Origin: an uncultured Oscillospiraceae bacterium
GTDB lineage: Bacteria; Bacillota; Clostridia; Oscillospirales; Ruminococcaceae
Length of the DNA: 64,000 nucleotides
NCBI GenBank assembly: GCA_934539585.1
Contig: CAKTCT010000006.1
Span: forward strand, 31,041 to 95,040
Reading direction: 5' to 3'
Made by a program: the position numbers and the translations under genes. Below the pieces are notes generated by a model that saw only the letters and a list, made by a program, of their open reading frames with translations, searched no databases and was not told the DNA's origin. Positions 53,291-60,784 of this stretch are shown piece by piece. Every line of letters starts with the position of its first letter. Position 1 is the stretch's first letter.

Positions 53291-53823
53291 AAATGAGAGG
53301 GGCTGGCTACCTTAAAGAACAGAGACTTGTCTAGCTTGACTTCGGCAAATTTCAGACATTCTTCTTTTGCCCAGAAAGTCTCTCTGTTTTTTCTTCTTGT
53401 CCATGCAGCCAGTTTTCTTGTAGGGATTTTCCCAAAGATTATAAGTACATGAATATGAAGCATCTGGAGGCGGCTCTGGACGACGCCTTCATTGCCGGCT
53501 GATTTCATTCAGCCGGGGTCTGCAAACATTTTTGCGCATAAATCTTGACGGCACTTGAAAGGTATCTCGTAATAGGATGATGCATAACAAAATCAAAACG
53601 CATTGACTCTTTCTGAGTTATATTGAAGAAAGGCAGCTGGATCACCTCAAGCGGAACCCAGTTGCCTTTGTACCTTATTCTTGGTTAAATATTGACAAAG
53701 AAGCGAATCCCTTTCAGCGAAGCGGATTTCCAGAGAAAACAGCAGCAGTCGGAAGGCTTTTCCACCTTCCGGCCGCTGCTGTTCTGCATTTCTTCGGTAA
53801 GAATATCACGCAATTACGGGGGA
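53291..53823 (+). other. gap with possible gene remnant and a hairpin
   Basis: AT-richer gap of about 530 bases. A short open stretch at 53450-53502 would encode MNMKHLEAALDDAFIAG and looks like the tail of a lost gene, but I cannot assign it. A hairpin with arms near 53741-53756 and 53765-53780 ends the minus-strand flavodoxin operon. Nothing else is recognisable. Confidence 0.4.
53741..53780. terminator. terminator of the flavodoxin/DUF3793 operon
   Basis: AGCAGC-GTC-GGAAGG pairs with CCTTCC-GGC-GCTGCT across a T-rich loop, with a T-rich tail on the minus strand, 44 bases beyond the flavodoxin stop. Confidence 0.7.
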
Positions 53824-54246
53824 TTACGCCAGCGCCGCGCCCAGAGCCTTGCAGGCTTCCACGGTCACGTCGTCGGGAGCCTCGCAGCAGGTGACGCTTT
53901 CGCTGACCAGGGTCGCGCCGTCGGAGACGCAGGTCTCCTCCCAGTTCCGCATCCACTCGCCGTCGCCCCAGCCGTAGGAGCCGAACAGGGCCAGCTTTTT
54001 GCCGCTCAGGCTGCTTTCGCAGGAGTTGAACATGGGCTCGAACTCGCTTTCCTCCAGGACTTCCGCGCCCATGGCGGGGCAGCCGAAGGCGATGCCGTCG
54101 AACTCCGCGACCCTGGAGCCGTCAAACTCCGACGCGGTGAAGATGGAGGCGTCGGCCCCGGCGGCTTTGGCGCCCTCCAGGACGGCGTTGGCCATGGCCT
54201 CGGTGTTACCGGTGCCGCTCCAATACACAACTGCAACTTTGCTCAT
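53824..54246 (-). CDS. short-chain flavodoxin
   Basis: FMN electron carrier of 140 residues, the usual short-chain length: VVYWSGTGNTEAMA phosphate loop, FGCPAMGAEVLEE and ALFGSYGWGDGEWM flavin loops. Flavodoxin typically replaces ferredoxin under iron limitation, which fits its place in the feo region behind a DtxR-type operator. Last gene of DUF2325-DUF3793-fld. Confidence 0.92.
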   Translation of the reverse strand: MSKVAVVYWSGTGNTEAMANAVLEGAKAAGADASIFTASEFDGSRVAEFDGIAFGCPAMGAEVLEESEFEPMFNSCESSLSGKKLALFGSYGWGDGEWMRNWEETCVSDGATLVSESVTCCEAPDDVTVEACKALGAALA

Positions 54247-54279
54247 AATTTTTACCTGCCTTTCTATATTTCGGAGCCC

Positions 54280-54831
54280 TCAGACCGCTGTGGTCAGCTG
54301 GTCGATGGTGGCTCCCATGGCCCAGCGCCTGCAATAGGCGTTGGTACATTTGCGATATTTTTGGAAGGTTTTCTGGGCCTTATTCGCGTCGCCGTAGACC
54401 TTCCAGCAGCCCACGCACTTGAAGCAGCCCGCCCGGTTCTCGATGAAGCCCCGGACGTCCTCCGGCGGGTAGCCTAAGAACAGGCCGATCTCGTGGGGGA
54501 ATTCCGGCTCTTTCCGGAGCTTGCGGATCAGATAGGCCACACATTGTTCCGTCTGTCCGCAAGGGTAGCCCATGCTTTGGAGTAGGCTCCTGGCCCCGCT
54601 GTCCTCCAGGTCGGCCCGGAGCCGGTCCGGACGGTAGAGGTACAGGAGCACCCGGTTCTTTGCGTACCGCATGGGGAGGATCCGCAGGCCCTTGGGCACC
54701 AGGATGCGGTTCAGGGTCCGGACGTTGCTTAAAATTTCCTTCTGGGAGGGACAAGGGGCGGTGAACAGGTTTCCGGTTTTCAGTCCGGCCAGGGTAGGGG
54801 AGCACTGGCGGACCACCAATTCTTCCGACAT
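54280..54831 (-). CDS. DUF3793 family protein
   Basis: Cytoplasmic protein of 183 residues. The conserved elements PTLAGLKTGNLF, VLLYLYRPDRL, FPHEIGLFLGYPPEDVRGF and CFKCVGCWKVYGD identify DUF3793, a family of Clostridia of unknown function usually next to flavodoxin and Feo genes. The CxxC pair suggests metal or heme contact. AAGGAGG precedes the ATG. Confidence 0.85.
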   Translation of the reverse strand: MSEELVVRQCSPTLAGLKTGNLFTAPCPSQKEILSNVRTLNRILVPKGLRILPMRYAKNRVLLYLYRPDRLRADLEDSGARSLLQSMGYPCGQTEQCVAYLIRKLRKEPEFPHEIGLFLGYPPEDVRGFIENRAGCFKCVGCWKVYGDANKAQKTFQKYRKCTNAYCRRWAMGATIDQLTTAV

Positions 54832-54841
54832 AGAAGCCTCC

Positions 54842-55123
54842 TTACACCGCGTGGGTCTCCAGGATGTTTTTTAAGGCCGCCATGGAGCTGGAGTGGGACC
54901 GGGCGATGATGGTGCCCTGGCCCTTGGTCTCGCTCAGGGCGCTGTGGAGCATTTTGTGGGACATGGTGCTGGTAAAGAGGACCAGCAGGTCCGGGTTCCC
55001 GATTTTGTTTTTCAGGCCGCCGTTCATTTTGGTGAAGACTTTGGCGCGGCAGCGGTATTCCTGGCAGAGGTCCTTGTACTGGCGCTCCATGCACTCGTTT
55101 CCTCCGATGATCACAACGCTCAT
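54842..55123 (-). CDS. DUF2325 family protein
   Basis: Protein of 93 residues beginning MSVVIIGGNECMERQYKDLC and containing SHKMLHSALSETKGQG and IARSHSSSMAALKNIL, matching DUF2325. It has a Rossmann-like look and conserved His and Cys, but its function is unknown. The start at 55123 follows AAAGGAG. A palindromic iron-regulator site lies 24 bases upstream, so this is the first gene of the flavodoxin operon. Confidence 0.83.
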   Translation of the reverse strand: MSVVIIGGNECMERQYKDLCQEYRCRAKVFTKMNGGLKNKIGNPDLLVLFTSTMSHKMLHSALSETKGQGTIIARSHSSSMAALKNILETHAV

Positions 55124-55146
55124 TGGGTCAGCTCCTTTCATTTTGA

Positions 55147-55162
55147 GTTAGCATACGCTAAC
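55147..55162. promoter_or_regulatory. DtxR-type operator of the DUF2325 operon
   Basis: GTTAGCATACGCTAAC, a perfect palindrome (6-4-6), lies between the feoB-operon terminator and the DUF2325 start. The same 16-base pattern recurs at 57962, 58521, 58556, 58666 and 59987. TATGCT within it on the minus strand could be the -10. Confidence 0.75.
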
Positions 55163-55178
55163 TACTGCCTAAAAATTT

Positions 55179-55204
55179 CGGGAGGCGCAGGCTCGCGCCT
55201 CCCG
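55179..55204 (-). terminator. terminator of the feo operon
   Basis: CGGGAGGCGC and GCGCCTCCCG (10-bp perfect stem) with a 6-base loop, followed on the minus strand by AAATTTTT. Confidence 0.88.
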
Positions 55205-55216
55205 GGGATTGAATGT

Positions 55217-55396
55217 TTACTTTTTCGCTTGCGGGTGGCACTGGCCATGCATGGCGCAGTGGGCGCATCCGCAGCCGCAGGAGGATTTCCCTTTCTTGCG
55301 GTTTTTCAGGAGGGTGGCGACAATGGCGCCGACGATAACCAGCAGCACCAGGGTAATGAGGATGGTGCCGAGGTTCTCCGTGATCCAGCTGAACAT
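55217..55396 (-). CDS. FeoB-associated Cys-rich membrane peptide
   Basis: Protein of 59 residues: start MFSWITENLGTILITLV, one membrane helix (about 9-30), a basic KNRKKGK stretch and a tail with SCGCGCAHCAMHGQC. This is the FeoB-associated Cys-rich protein, found directly after feoB in Firmicutes and thought to act in ferrous iron handling like FeoC. AGGAGG precedes the ATG. It is shorter than 60 codons plus flanks, so it is easy to miss. Confidence 0.9.
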   Translation of the reverse strand: MFSWITENLGTILITLVLLVIVGAIVATLLKNRKKGKSSCGCGCAHCAMHGQCHPQAKK

Positions 55397-55430
55397 GTGA
55401 ATTCCTCCTTTGTCAGGATTTCAGGGGAGA

Positions 55431-57926
55431 TTATTTCACCCGGACTTTGGTGGACAGATGCTCGGACTCGTGGTAAGGCCGCACCAGCATGTAGATGATG
55501 AGGGCCAGAGCCGCGATGGCGAAGATCAGGCCGATGATGCTGACATTGCCGGTGAAGAGCTTGCCGAACTGGTTGATCATCAGGGCGATGAGGTAGGCGA
55601 AGCCGCACTGATAGCCGATGGCGAACCAGGTCCACTTGGCGCTGTTCATCTCACGCTTGATAGCGCCGATGGCCGCGAAGCAGGGAGCGCATAGCAGGTT
55701 GAAGACCAGGAAGGAGTAAGCGGTGATGCCGGTGAAGGCAGCGCCCAGGGCCTGGTACACAGTGGCGTCGCCGCCGCCGTAGAGGATGCCCAGAGTGCCG
55801 ACGATGTTTTCCTTGGCCACCAGACCGGTGATGGAAGCCACCGTGGCCTGCCAGTTGCCCCAGCCCAGAGGAATGAAGATCCAGGCGATGGCACTGCCGA
55901 TCTTGGCCAGGATGGAGTTGCTGATCTGCTCCTCAGAGAGCATCTGGAAGGTTCCGTCGACCCAGCCGAAGTAGGTGGTGAACCAGACGAAGATGGTGGA
56001 CAGCAGGATGATGGTGCCGGCCTTTTTGATGAAGGACCAGCCGCGCTCCCAGGTGCTGCGAAGGACGTTGCCGACGGTGGGCCAGTGGTACGCAGGCAGC
56101 TCCATGACAAAGGGGGCGGGGTCGCCGGAGAACATCTTGGTCTTCTTCAGCATAATGCCGGAGATGATGATGGCGGCCATGCCGATGAAGTAAGCGGAGG
56201 TGGCGACCCAGGCGTTGCCGCCGAAGATCGCGCCGGCGATCATGGCGATGAAGGGAACCTTGGCGCCGCAGGGGATGAAGGTGGTGGTCATGATGGTCAT
56301 CCGGCGGTCACGCTCGTTCTCGATGGTACGGGAAGCCATAATGCCGGGGATGCCGCAGCCGGTGCCGATGAGCATGGGGATGAAGCTCTTGCCGGAGAGG
56401 CCGAATTTCCGGAACACCCGGTCCAGAACGAAGGCGATACGGGCCATGTAGCCGCAAGCCTCCAGGAAGGCCAGCATGAGGAACAGGACCAGCATCTGGG
56501 GAACGAAGCCCAGAACCGCGCCGACACCGGCGACGATGCCGTCCAGGATCAGGCCGCTGAGCCAGTCAGCCGCACCGGCGGCTTCCAGGCCGTTGCCGAT
56601 GAGCACGGGGATGCCGGGGACCCACACGCCGTAGTCCGCAGGATCAGGCTCGTCAAGGCCGTTTTCCTCAAAGTAAGCGGCGGCGTCCACGTAGGTCATC
56701 TGAACAACGTCGTCCATTTTGTCCGCGCCGTCGGGGAGTTTATCATAGTAGGCGGTCATTTCGTTGATGGCCAGGGTCTCCTCGTCCTCCACGTCCACAG
56801 TGGCGGTGTCGGATTCGGGAGCGAAGGCTTTGATTTCTTCCAGAGCCGCGTCGGCGTCCAGTTCTTCGTCGCCGAAGTCGATGCCGGTGAAGGCGCTGAC
56901 AGCTTCGGTAGCGGAGGTGTACTCGTCAGCCGCGTCGTTGTAAGCGCTGCTGCCGATGCCGAACAGGTGCCAGCCGTCGCCGAAGAGCCCGTCGTTGGCC
57001 CAGTCAGTAGCAGGCGCGCCCACGGCCACCATGGCGACCCAGTAGACCAGGAACATGACCACAGCGAAGATGGGCAGGCCCAGCCAGCGGTTGGTGACGA
57101 CCTTGTCGATCTTATCGGAGGTGGAGAGCTTGCCGGCGGATTTCTTCTTGTAGCAGTTCTTCATCAGGGAGGCGATGTAGATGTAGCGCTCGTTGGTGAT
57201 GATGCTTTCGGCGTCGTCATCCAGTTCTTCTTCCGCGGCCTTGATGTCCTGGTCGATGTGGGCCATGGTCTCGGCGGGAATGTTCAGCTTTTCCAGAACC
57301 TTGTCGTCGTGCTCGAAGATCTTGATGGCGTACCAGCGCTGCTGCTCCTCGGGCATGTTGTGGACCGCCGCTTCCTCGATGTGGGCGATGGCGTGCTCCA
57401 CGGTGCCGGAGAAGGTGTGCATGGGGACGGTCTTGGTGGACTTGGCGGCTTCGATGGCGGCCTCGGCGGCGGCCATGATGCCGGTGCCCTTCAGAGCGGA
57501 GATTTCAACGATCTTGCAGCCCAGCTCCCGGGAGAGCTCGTCCACGTTGATCTTGTCGCCGTTCTTTTTGACCACGTCCATCATGTTGATGGCGATGACC
57601 ACGGGGATGCCAAGCTCGGTGAGCTGGGTGGTCAGGTAGAGGTTACGCTCCAGGTTGGTGCCGTCGACGATGTTCAGGATGGCGTCGGGGCGTTCGCCGA
57701 TGAGGTAGTTCCGGGCCACCACTTCCTCCAGGGTGTACGGAGAAAGGGAGTAGATGCCGGGAAGGTCGGTGATGACAACGCCGTCGTGCTTTTTCAGCTT
57801 GCCTTCCTTTTTCTCCACGGTAACGCCGGGCCAGTTGCCTACGAACTGGTTGGAGCCGGTCAGGGCATTAAACAGGGTGGTTTTACCGCTGTTTGGGTTG
57901 CCTGCCAAAGCAATTCGCAAATCCAT
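55431..57926 (-). CDS. feoB: ferrous iron transporter FeoB
   Basis: GTP-dependent Fe(II) importer, 831 residues. The cytosolic G domain has GNPNSGKT (9-16), DLPG (54-57), NMMD (114-117) and SAL (143-145). The first membrane helix (about 283-303) is followed by an unusual acidic stretch of about 115 residues (322-436, rich in Asp and Glu) before the first gate domain VPQMLVLFLMLAFLEACGYMAR; the second gate (CGAKVPFIAMI) and the remaining helices follow. Typical clostridial FeoB lacks such a long insert. The Cys-rich partner is encoded 34 bases downstream. Confidence 0.96.
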   Translation of the reverse strand: MDLRIALAGNPNSGKTTLFNALTGSNQFVGNWPGVTVEKKEGKLKKHDGVVITDLPGIYSLSPYTLEEVVARNYLIGERPDAILNIVDGTNLERNLYLTTQLTELGIPVVIAINMMDVVKKNGDKINVDELSRELGCKIVEISALKGTGIMAAAEAAIEAAKSTKTVPMHTFSGTVEHAIAHIEEAAVHNMPEEQQRWYAIKIFEHDDKVLEKLNIPAETMAHIDQDIKAAEEELDDDAESIITNERYIYIASLMKNCYKKKSAGKLSTSDKIDKVVTNRWLGLPIFAVVMFLVYWVAMVAVGAPATDWANDGLFGDGWHLFGIGSSAYNDAADEYTSATEAVSAFTGIDFGDEELDADAALEEIKAFAPESDTATVDVEDEETLAINEMTAYYDKLPDGADKMDDVVQMTYVDAAAYFEENGLDEPDPADYGVWVPGIPVLIGNGLEAAGAADWLSGLILDGIVAGVGAVLGFVPQMLVLFLMLAFLEACGYMARIAFVLDRVFRKFGLSGKSFIPMLIGTGCGIPGIMASRTIENERDRRMTIMTTTFIPCGAKVPFIAMIAGAIFGGNAWVATSAYFIGMAAIIISGIMLKKTKMFSGDPAPFVMELPAYHWPTVGNVLRSTWERGWSFIKKAGTIILLSTIFVWFTTYFGWVDGTFQMLSEEQISNSILAKIGSAIAWIFIPLGWGNWQATVASITGLVAKENIVGTLGILYGGGDATVYQALGAAFTGITAYSFLVFNLLCAPCFAAIGAIKREMNSAKWTWFAIGYQCGFAYLIALMINQFGKLFTGNVSIIGLIFAIAALALIIYMLVRPYHESEHLSTKVRVK

Positions 57927-57961
57927 GATTGCTGATCCTCTCTTTCATGATGGGAACCGGG

Positions 57962-57977
57962 GTAAGCGCGGGCTAAC
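57962..57977. promoter_or_regulatory. degenerate DtxR-type site between feoA and feoB
   Basis: GTAAGC-GCGG-GCTAAC fits the GTTAGY-N4-RCTAAC pattern with one mismatch. A small AAGGGG/CCCCTT hairpin (57994-58010) lies beside it, so feoB may be partly regulated apart from feoA. Confidence 0.5.
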
Positions 57978-58021
57978 TCCTGCTCCGAAAATAAAGGGGA
58001 CAAGCCCCTTCCTTTGCTGAA

Positions 58022-58243
58022 TTATTCCACTTCGATCATTTCCGCGTCAGCCTTCCGGAGAGAAAGCTCATAGCCGCGGACGGTGACTTCGATGGGGTCG
58101 CCCAGAGGCGCAACCTTGCGGACGTAAACCTCAACGCCCTTGGTGATGCCCATGTCCATGATGCGGCGTTTGACCGCGCCTTCCCCATGGAGCTTGACGA
58201 CTTTGACCGTATCGCCGATCTTCGCCTGTTTCAATGTGTTCAT
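58022..58243 (-). CDS. feoA: ferrous iron transport protein FeoA (second copy)
   Basis: SH3-like protein of 73 residues that supports FeoB. MNTLKQAKIGDTVKVVKLHGEGAVKRRIMDMGITKG and APLGDPIEVTVRGYELSLRK are FeoA hallmarks. AAAGGAGG precedes the ATG. It follows another FeoA gene by 47 bases. Confidence 0.92.
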   Translation of the reverse strand: MNTLKQAKIGDTVKVVKLHGEGAVKRRIMDMGITKGVEVYVRKVAPLGDPIEVTVRGYELSLRKADAEMIEVE

Positions 58244-58290
58244 GCGGGATATCCTCCTTTGAATACCATATTTTTCCGATCCAATCGGAT

Positions 58291-58503
58291 TCAGATCATG
58301 ATTTTCTGCGCCATCTCACGGCTGATGGCCACCCGGGCTTCCTTCACGTTGACGATAACGTTTCCTCCCAAGGCGGTGATCACAGTGACGTTTCCGCCCA
58401 CAACGAATCCCAGATTTTCCAGGTGTTTTTTCACCTCCGGGCTTCCGCCGATCTTTTTGATGGTGTTGACTTCGCCGACATCGGCAAGCATCAACGGCAT
58501 CAT
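58291..58503 (-). CDS. ferrous iron transport protein FeoA (first copy)
   Basis: FeoA-domain protein of 70 residues: NTIKKIGGSPEVKKHLENLGFVVGGNVTVI, then GGNVIVNVKEARVAISREMAQKI. More diverged than its neighbour. Paired feoA genes before feoB are common in Clostridia and may have separate roles. First gene after the iron-regulated promoter. Confidence 0.88.
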   Translation of the reverse strand: MMPLMLADVGEVNTIKKIGGSPEVKKHLENLGFVVGGNVTVITALGGNVIVNVKEARVAISREMAQKIMI

Positions 58504-58520
58504 CGTTCATACCTCCTCCG

Positions 58521-58608
58521 ATTAGGGTAGGCTAACCTTCCGGCAGAAGGCCGTGGTTAGTCTCGACTAACTATCTTATAGAATACTCAGGATTGCCCCG
58601 TTTGTCAA
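58521..58608 (-). promoter_or_regulatory. feo promoter with two DtxR-type operators
   Basis: On the minus strand TTGACA (58603-58608) and TATTCT (58580-58585) are 17 bases apart. The perfect palindrome GTTAGTCTCGACTAAC (58556-58571) covers the predicted transcription start, and a second site, ATTAGG-GTAG-GCTAAC (58521-58536), lies 19 bases further into the leader. Binding at either would block transcription. Confidence 0.8.
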
Positions 58609-58665
58609 GGGGTTTTGCCGCCGGGAATCCGCCATTTTTTTACTTTCGTCGTTTTGCAAAAAAGA

Positions 58666-58681
58666 GTTAGCAAGTGCTAAC
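58666..58681. promoter_or_regulatory. DtxR-type operator between feo and the regulator
   Basis: Perfect palindrome GTTAGCAAGTGCTAAC, 36 bases upstream of the regulator's -35 and 57 bases upstream of the feo -35. It may allow autoregulation or looping. Confidence 0.75.
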
Positions 58682-58717
58682 ATTTTGCTTGTGCATATTT
58701 TCTGTTTTGGAAAAGAC

Positions 58718-58746
58718 TTGAAATGTTCACAAAGATGTGGTATAGT
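58718..58746 (+). promoter_or_regulatory. promoter of the DtxR-type regulator
   Basis: TTGAAA (58718-58723) and TATAGT (58741-58746) with a 17-base spacer. Confidence 0.75.
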
Positions 58747-58777
58747 TAAAGAAACACGTTTTGATAGGAGGACTTTT

Positions 58778-59149
58778 ATGCATTTGCAGGAATCCGGCGA
58801 AATGTATCTGGAAACCATATGGATTTTGTCCCGGAAAAGCAATGCGGTCCGGTCCATCGACGTCAGCGAGTATATGAACTTTTCCAAACCCAGCGTCAGC
58901 CGGGCCATCGGGCTTCTGAAGCAAGGCGGCTACGTGCTCATGGACGAGGAGGGCTTTCTTACCCTGACCGAGGCTGGGGCGGAAATCGCAGGAAAGATTT
59001 ACGAACGGCACCAGGTCCTGACCAAGTGCCTCATCCGCCTGGGCGTTTCCCCGGAAACGGCGGCAACGGACGCCTGCAAGGTGGAGCACGACATCAGCGA
59101 CGAGACTTTCGACGCCATCAAGCGGCACATCTGCGGCGAACACGCATAA
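58778..59149 (+). CDS. DtxR/IdeR-type iron-dependent repressor
   Basis: Metal-sensing repressor of 123 residues: winged helix (SIDVSEYMNFSKPSVSRAIGLLKQGGYV) and dimerisation domain, without the C-terminal SH3 domain. Aligned by eye with DtxR, the ligands are Met9 (GEMYLETI), His78 (YERHQ), Cys100, Glu103 and His104 (DACKVEHDISDE). Met and Cys at these sites are the iron-type set; manganese-type MntR has Asp and Glu. AGGAGG before 58778 fixes the start. Its presumed operators flank all neighbouring transcripts. Confidence 0.9.
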   Translation: MHLQESGEMYLETIWILSRKSNAVRSIDVSEYMNFSKPSVSRAIGLLKQGGYVLMDEEGFLTLTEAGAEIAGKIYERHQVLTKCLIRLGVSPETAATDACKVEHDISDETFDAIKRHICGEHA

Positions 59150-59192
59150 GAAACGGCTCCCTACCGGAAACCCCGGCAAGGGAGCTGTTTTT
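59150..59192. terminator. bidirectional terminator
   Basis: AAACGGCTCCCT pairs with AGGGAGCTGTTTT around a CCGG/CCGG inner stem, between the regulator and the converging hydrolase. Confidence 0.8.
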
Positions 59193-59194
59193 TG

Positions 59195-59965
59195 TCAGCG
59201 GACGCCGCCGGCCACCGCCTTCACCAGCTGGGCCCAGCTCTCCGGGCGGCAGGCCAGGAGCTCCTCGTGGCGGAGGTCCTGCTCGTGGATGATGGGGCGG
59301 GCGAAGTGCCGCAGGTACCGGTCCCGGTACTTTTTCCCCATTTTCTTAGCGTAAAAAATGTGGATTTCGGTGCCGGGAGCCTCGATTTTGTCCGGCAGGG
59401 GCGTGACCAGGTCGGAGTAGAACTGGTTCTTGCAGCTTTCCTTTGTAATATAGGGCCGGGCCCCGCCGAAAAGCTCCAGGAAGGCCGCGGTGTAGGGGTC
59501 GGAAAGCTCCTTTTCCATGCGCTTCTGCAAAAGGTGCAGGCCGAATTTCCCGTCCCGGATCAGGGGATAGATCATGGGGAGCATCAGGCCGGTCATCAGC
59601 CGGGCGGCGAAGGGGGAAGTCTGGTCCAGGTCGGAGCTGCCCAGGATGCCCACGTCCATGCGGATGTTCCGCCGGGCGGCCAGCAGCCCTACAAAGGAGC
59701 CGCCCAGGGAGCAGCCGTAGGCTCCCCGGATGTGCCCGCCGCAGTGGTCCCGGATGTAGGCTTCCAGCTTTTCGGTCTCCTCCAGCATGGTGGGGAACCG
59801 GGTGGATTCGGTCTCGTCGAAGCCGTCGTAGCTGACGCAGACCACCCGGAAGGTCCCTTCCAGCAGCGGGATCACCTTCTGGAAGTTGCTTTTCCAGTGG
59901 CAGCAGGTCCCCGGCAGCAGGAGCAGGACCGGGGCGTCCTCCGGTCCGAAGGGGTAGAACTTCAT
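59195..59965 (-). CDS. alpha/beta hydrolase
   Basis: Cytoplasmic serine hydrolase of 256 residues. LLLLPGTCCHWKSNF is the oxyanion segment, YGCSLGGSFVG the nucleophile elbow (Ser near 96). No lid domain is obvious. A DtxR-type palindrome covers its promoter, so iron-limited expression is expected; hydrolysis of an iron-siderophore ester is conceivable but speculative. Confidence 0.78.
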   Translation of the reverse strand: MKFYPFGPEDAPVLLLLPGTCCHWKSNFQKVIPLLEGTFRVVCVSYDGFDETESTRFPTMLEETEKLEAYIRDHCGGHIRGAYGCSLGGSFVGLLAARRNIRMDVGILGSSDLDQTSPFAARLMTGLMLPMIYPLIRDGKFGLHLLQKRMEKELSDPYTAAFLELFGGARPYITKESCKNQFYSDLVTPLPDKIEAPGTEIHIFYAKKMGKKYRDRYLRHFARPIIHEQDLRHEELLACRPESWAQLVKAVAGGVR

Positions 59966-59980
59966 ATGCAGGACTCCTTT

Positions 59981-60481
59981 TTAATGGTTAGTTATGGCTA
60001 ACTGCAAGGCGTACAAAAAGCCGCCTTGCGGCAGCCTTTTGGTCAATAGCGGATCCAGCCCACAGACCCCAGGGTCAGGTCCAGGAATGAGGAACATCAC
60101 CAGGAGCCCGGCCAGGATGCAGCAGATGACGAACAGCACGTACTTGTCCCGTTTCAGGGAGTTGACATAGCGTTCGGCGGAACGACGGACTTCCTCCAGG
60201 CGTTTTTCGCAGGACTCCTGAAGGGCGCTGAAATCGCTTAGCGCCGCCGGGGGCGTTTCCGGCTCCGGAGCGCCTTCCAGCATGGTGTCCAGGGAGCCGC
60301 CCATGGCGGAAACGATGAGGGAGATGGTCTCCAGCCGGGGATCGGCGGTCTCGCCGCTGAAAATCTTTCGGATGGTGGAGTCGGGGAGCCTGGTGGCGGC
60401 GGAGAGGTCCGCCCAGGACATCCCGGTGCGCTCCTTCATGGCGGAAAGGTACTTTTGAATGGCGTCTGGCGGTCTTTCCAT
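59981..60481 (-). CDS. XRE regulator with C-terminal membrane helix, probably frameshifted
   Basis: As sequenced, 166 residues: helix-turn-helix (WADLSAATRLPDSTIRKIFSGE), a Glu/Pro linker, a short coiled coil and one membrane helix (YVLFVICCILAGLLVMFLI). Past that helix the frame reads through a terminator and an operator. A one-base shift near 60085 instead gives LDLTLGSVGWIRY and a stop at 60043, directly before the terminator, which looks like the original end. The helix-turn-helix remains intact. Confidence 0.7.
   Translation of the reverse strand: MERPPDAIQKYLSAMKERTGMSWADLSAATRLPDSTIRKIFSGETADPRLETISLIVSAMGGSLDTMLEGAPEPETPPAALSDFSALQESCEKRLEEVRRSAERYVNSLKRDKYVLFVICCILAGLLVMFLIPGPDPGVCGLDPLLTKRLPQGGFLYALQLAITNH
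59987..60002. promoter_or_regulatory. DtxR-type operator of the alpha/beta hydrolase
   Basis: GTTAGT-TATG-GCTAAC (59987-60002) matches the local 16-base motif. On the minus strand TTGTAC with TAACTA 16 bases later is a candidate promoter whose -10 it overlaps. It also lies within the shifted tail of the neighbouring XRE gene as sequenced. Confidence 0.7.
60015..60040 (-). terminator. terminator of the XRE gene
   Basis: On the minus strand AGGCTGCC-GCAA-GGCGGCT followed by TTTTG, two bases past the stop of the shifted frame. Confidence 0.75.
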
Positions 60482-60784
60482 GTTTTACCAGTCCCTTCTC
60501 CGTATTTTACGGACGAAACCAAAGCTTTACCAACCCAGGGGAAAAGAATACCAATTCCCATTTTCGCCAAAATCTGCTATCCTGAAAGCGGACAAGGAGT
60601 TTTGGATGGAGCCAAAGCCTCCCGCAGAAAGTCCCTTCTTTCATTATACATATTAAACTGCCCTTTCGTCAAGGGAGAAGCGGGAAAAATATGGGAAAAT
60701 CCAACAACTTACGTCCGTTGTCAGAGGACGTATGCCGATGCCGCCGCGGCAGCCGCCAACCGGCCGCCGGGAAAGGAGCCCAAA
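60482..60784 (+). other. gap between the XRE gene and holin remnant
   Basis: Contains a CCGTATTTTACGG palindrome (60500-60512) and TTGGTA repeats upstream of the XRE gene, possible self-operators. AAGGAG before an ATG at 60606 would encode a 16-residue peptide (MEPKPPAESPFFHYTY), perhaps a relic. No convincing gene. Confidence 0.35.

Noticed and set aside
53297..53508. Minus-strand ORF of about 80 codons in the gap after the SDR gene
   Set aside because: No ribosome binding site, no recognisable motif and starts antisense to the SDR stop.
60455..60784. N-terminal extension of the holin through an Ala-rich segment
   Set aside because: AAAGGAG immediately before the ATG at 60785 and family length support the short start.
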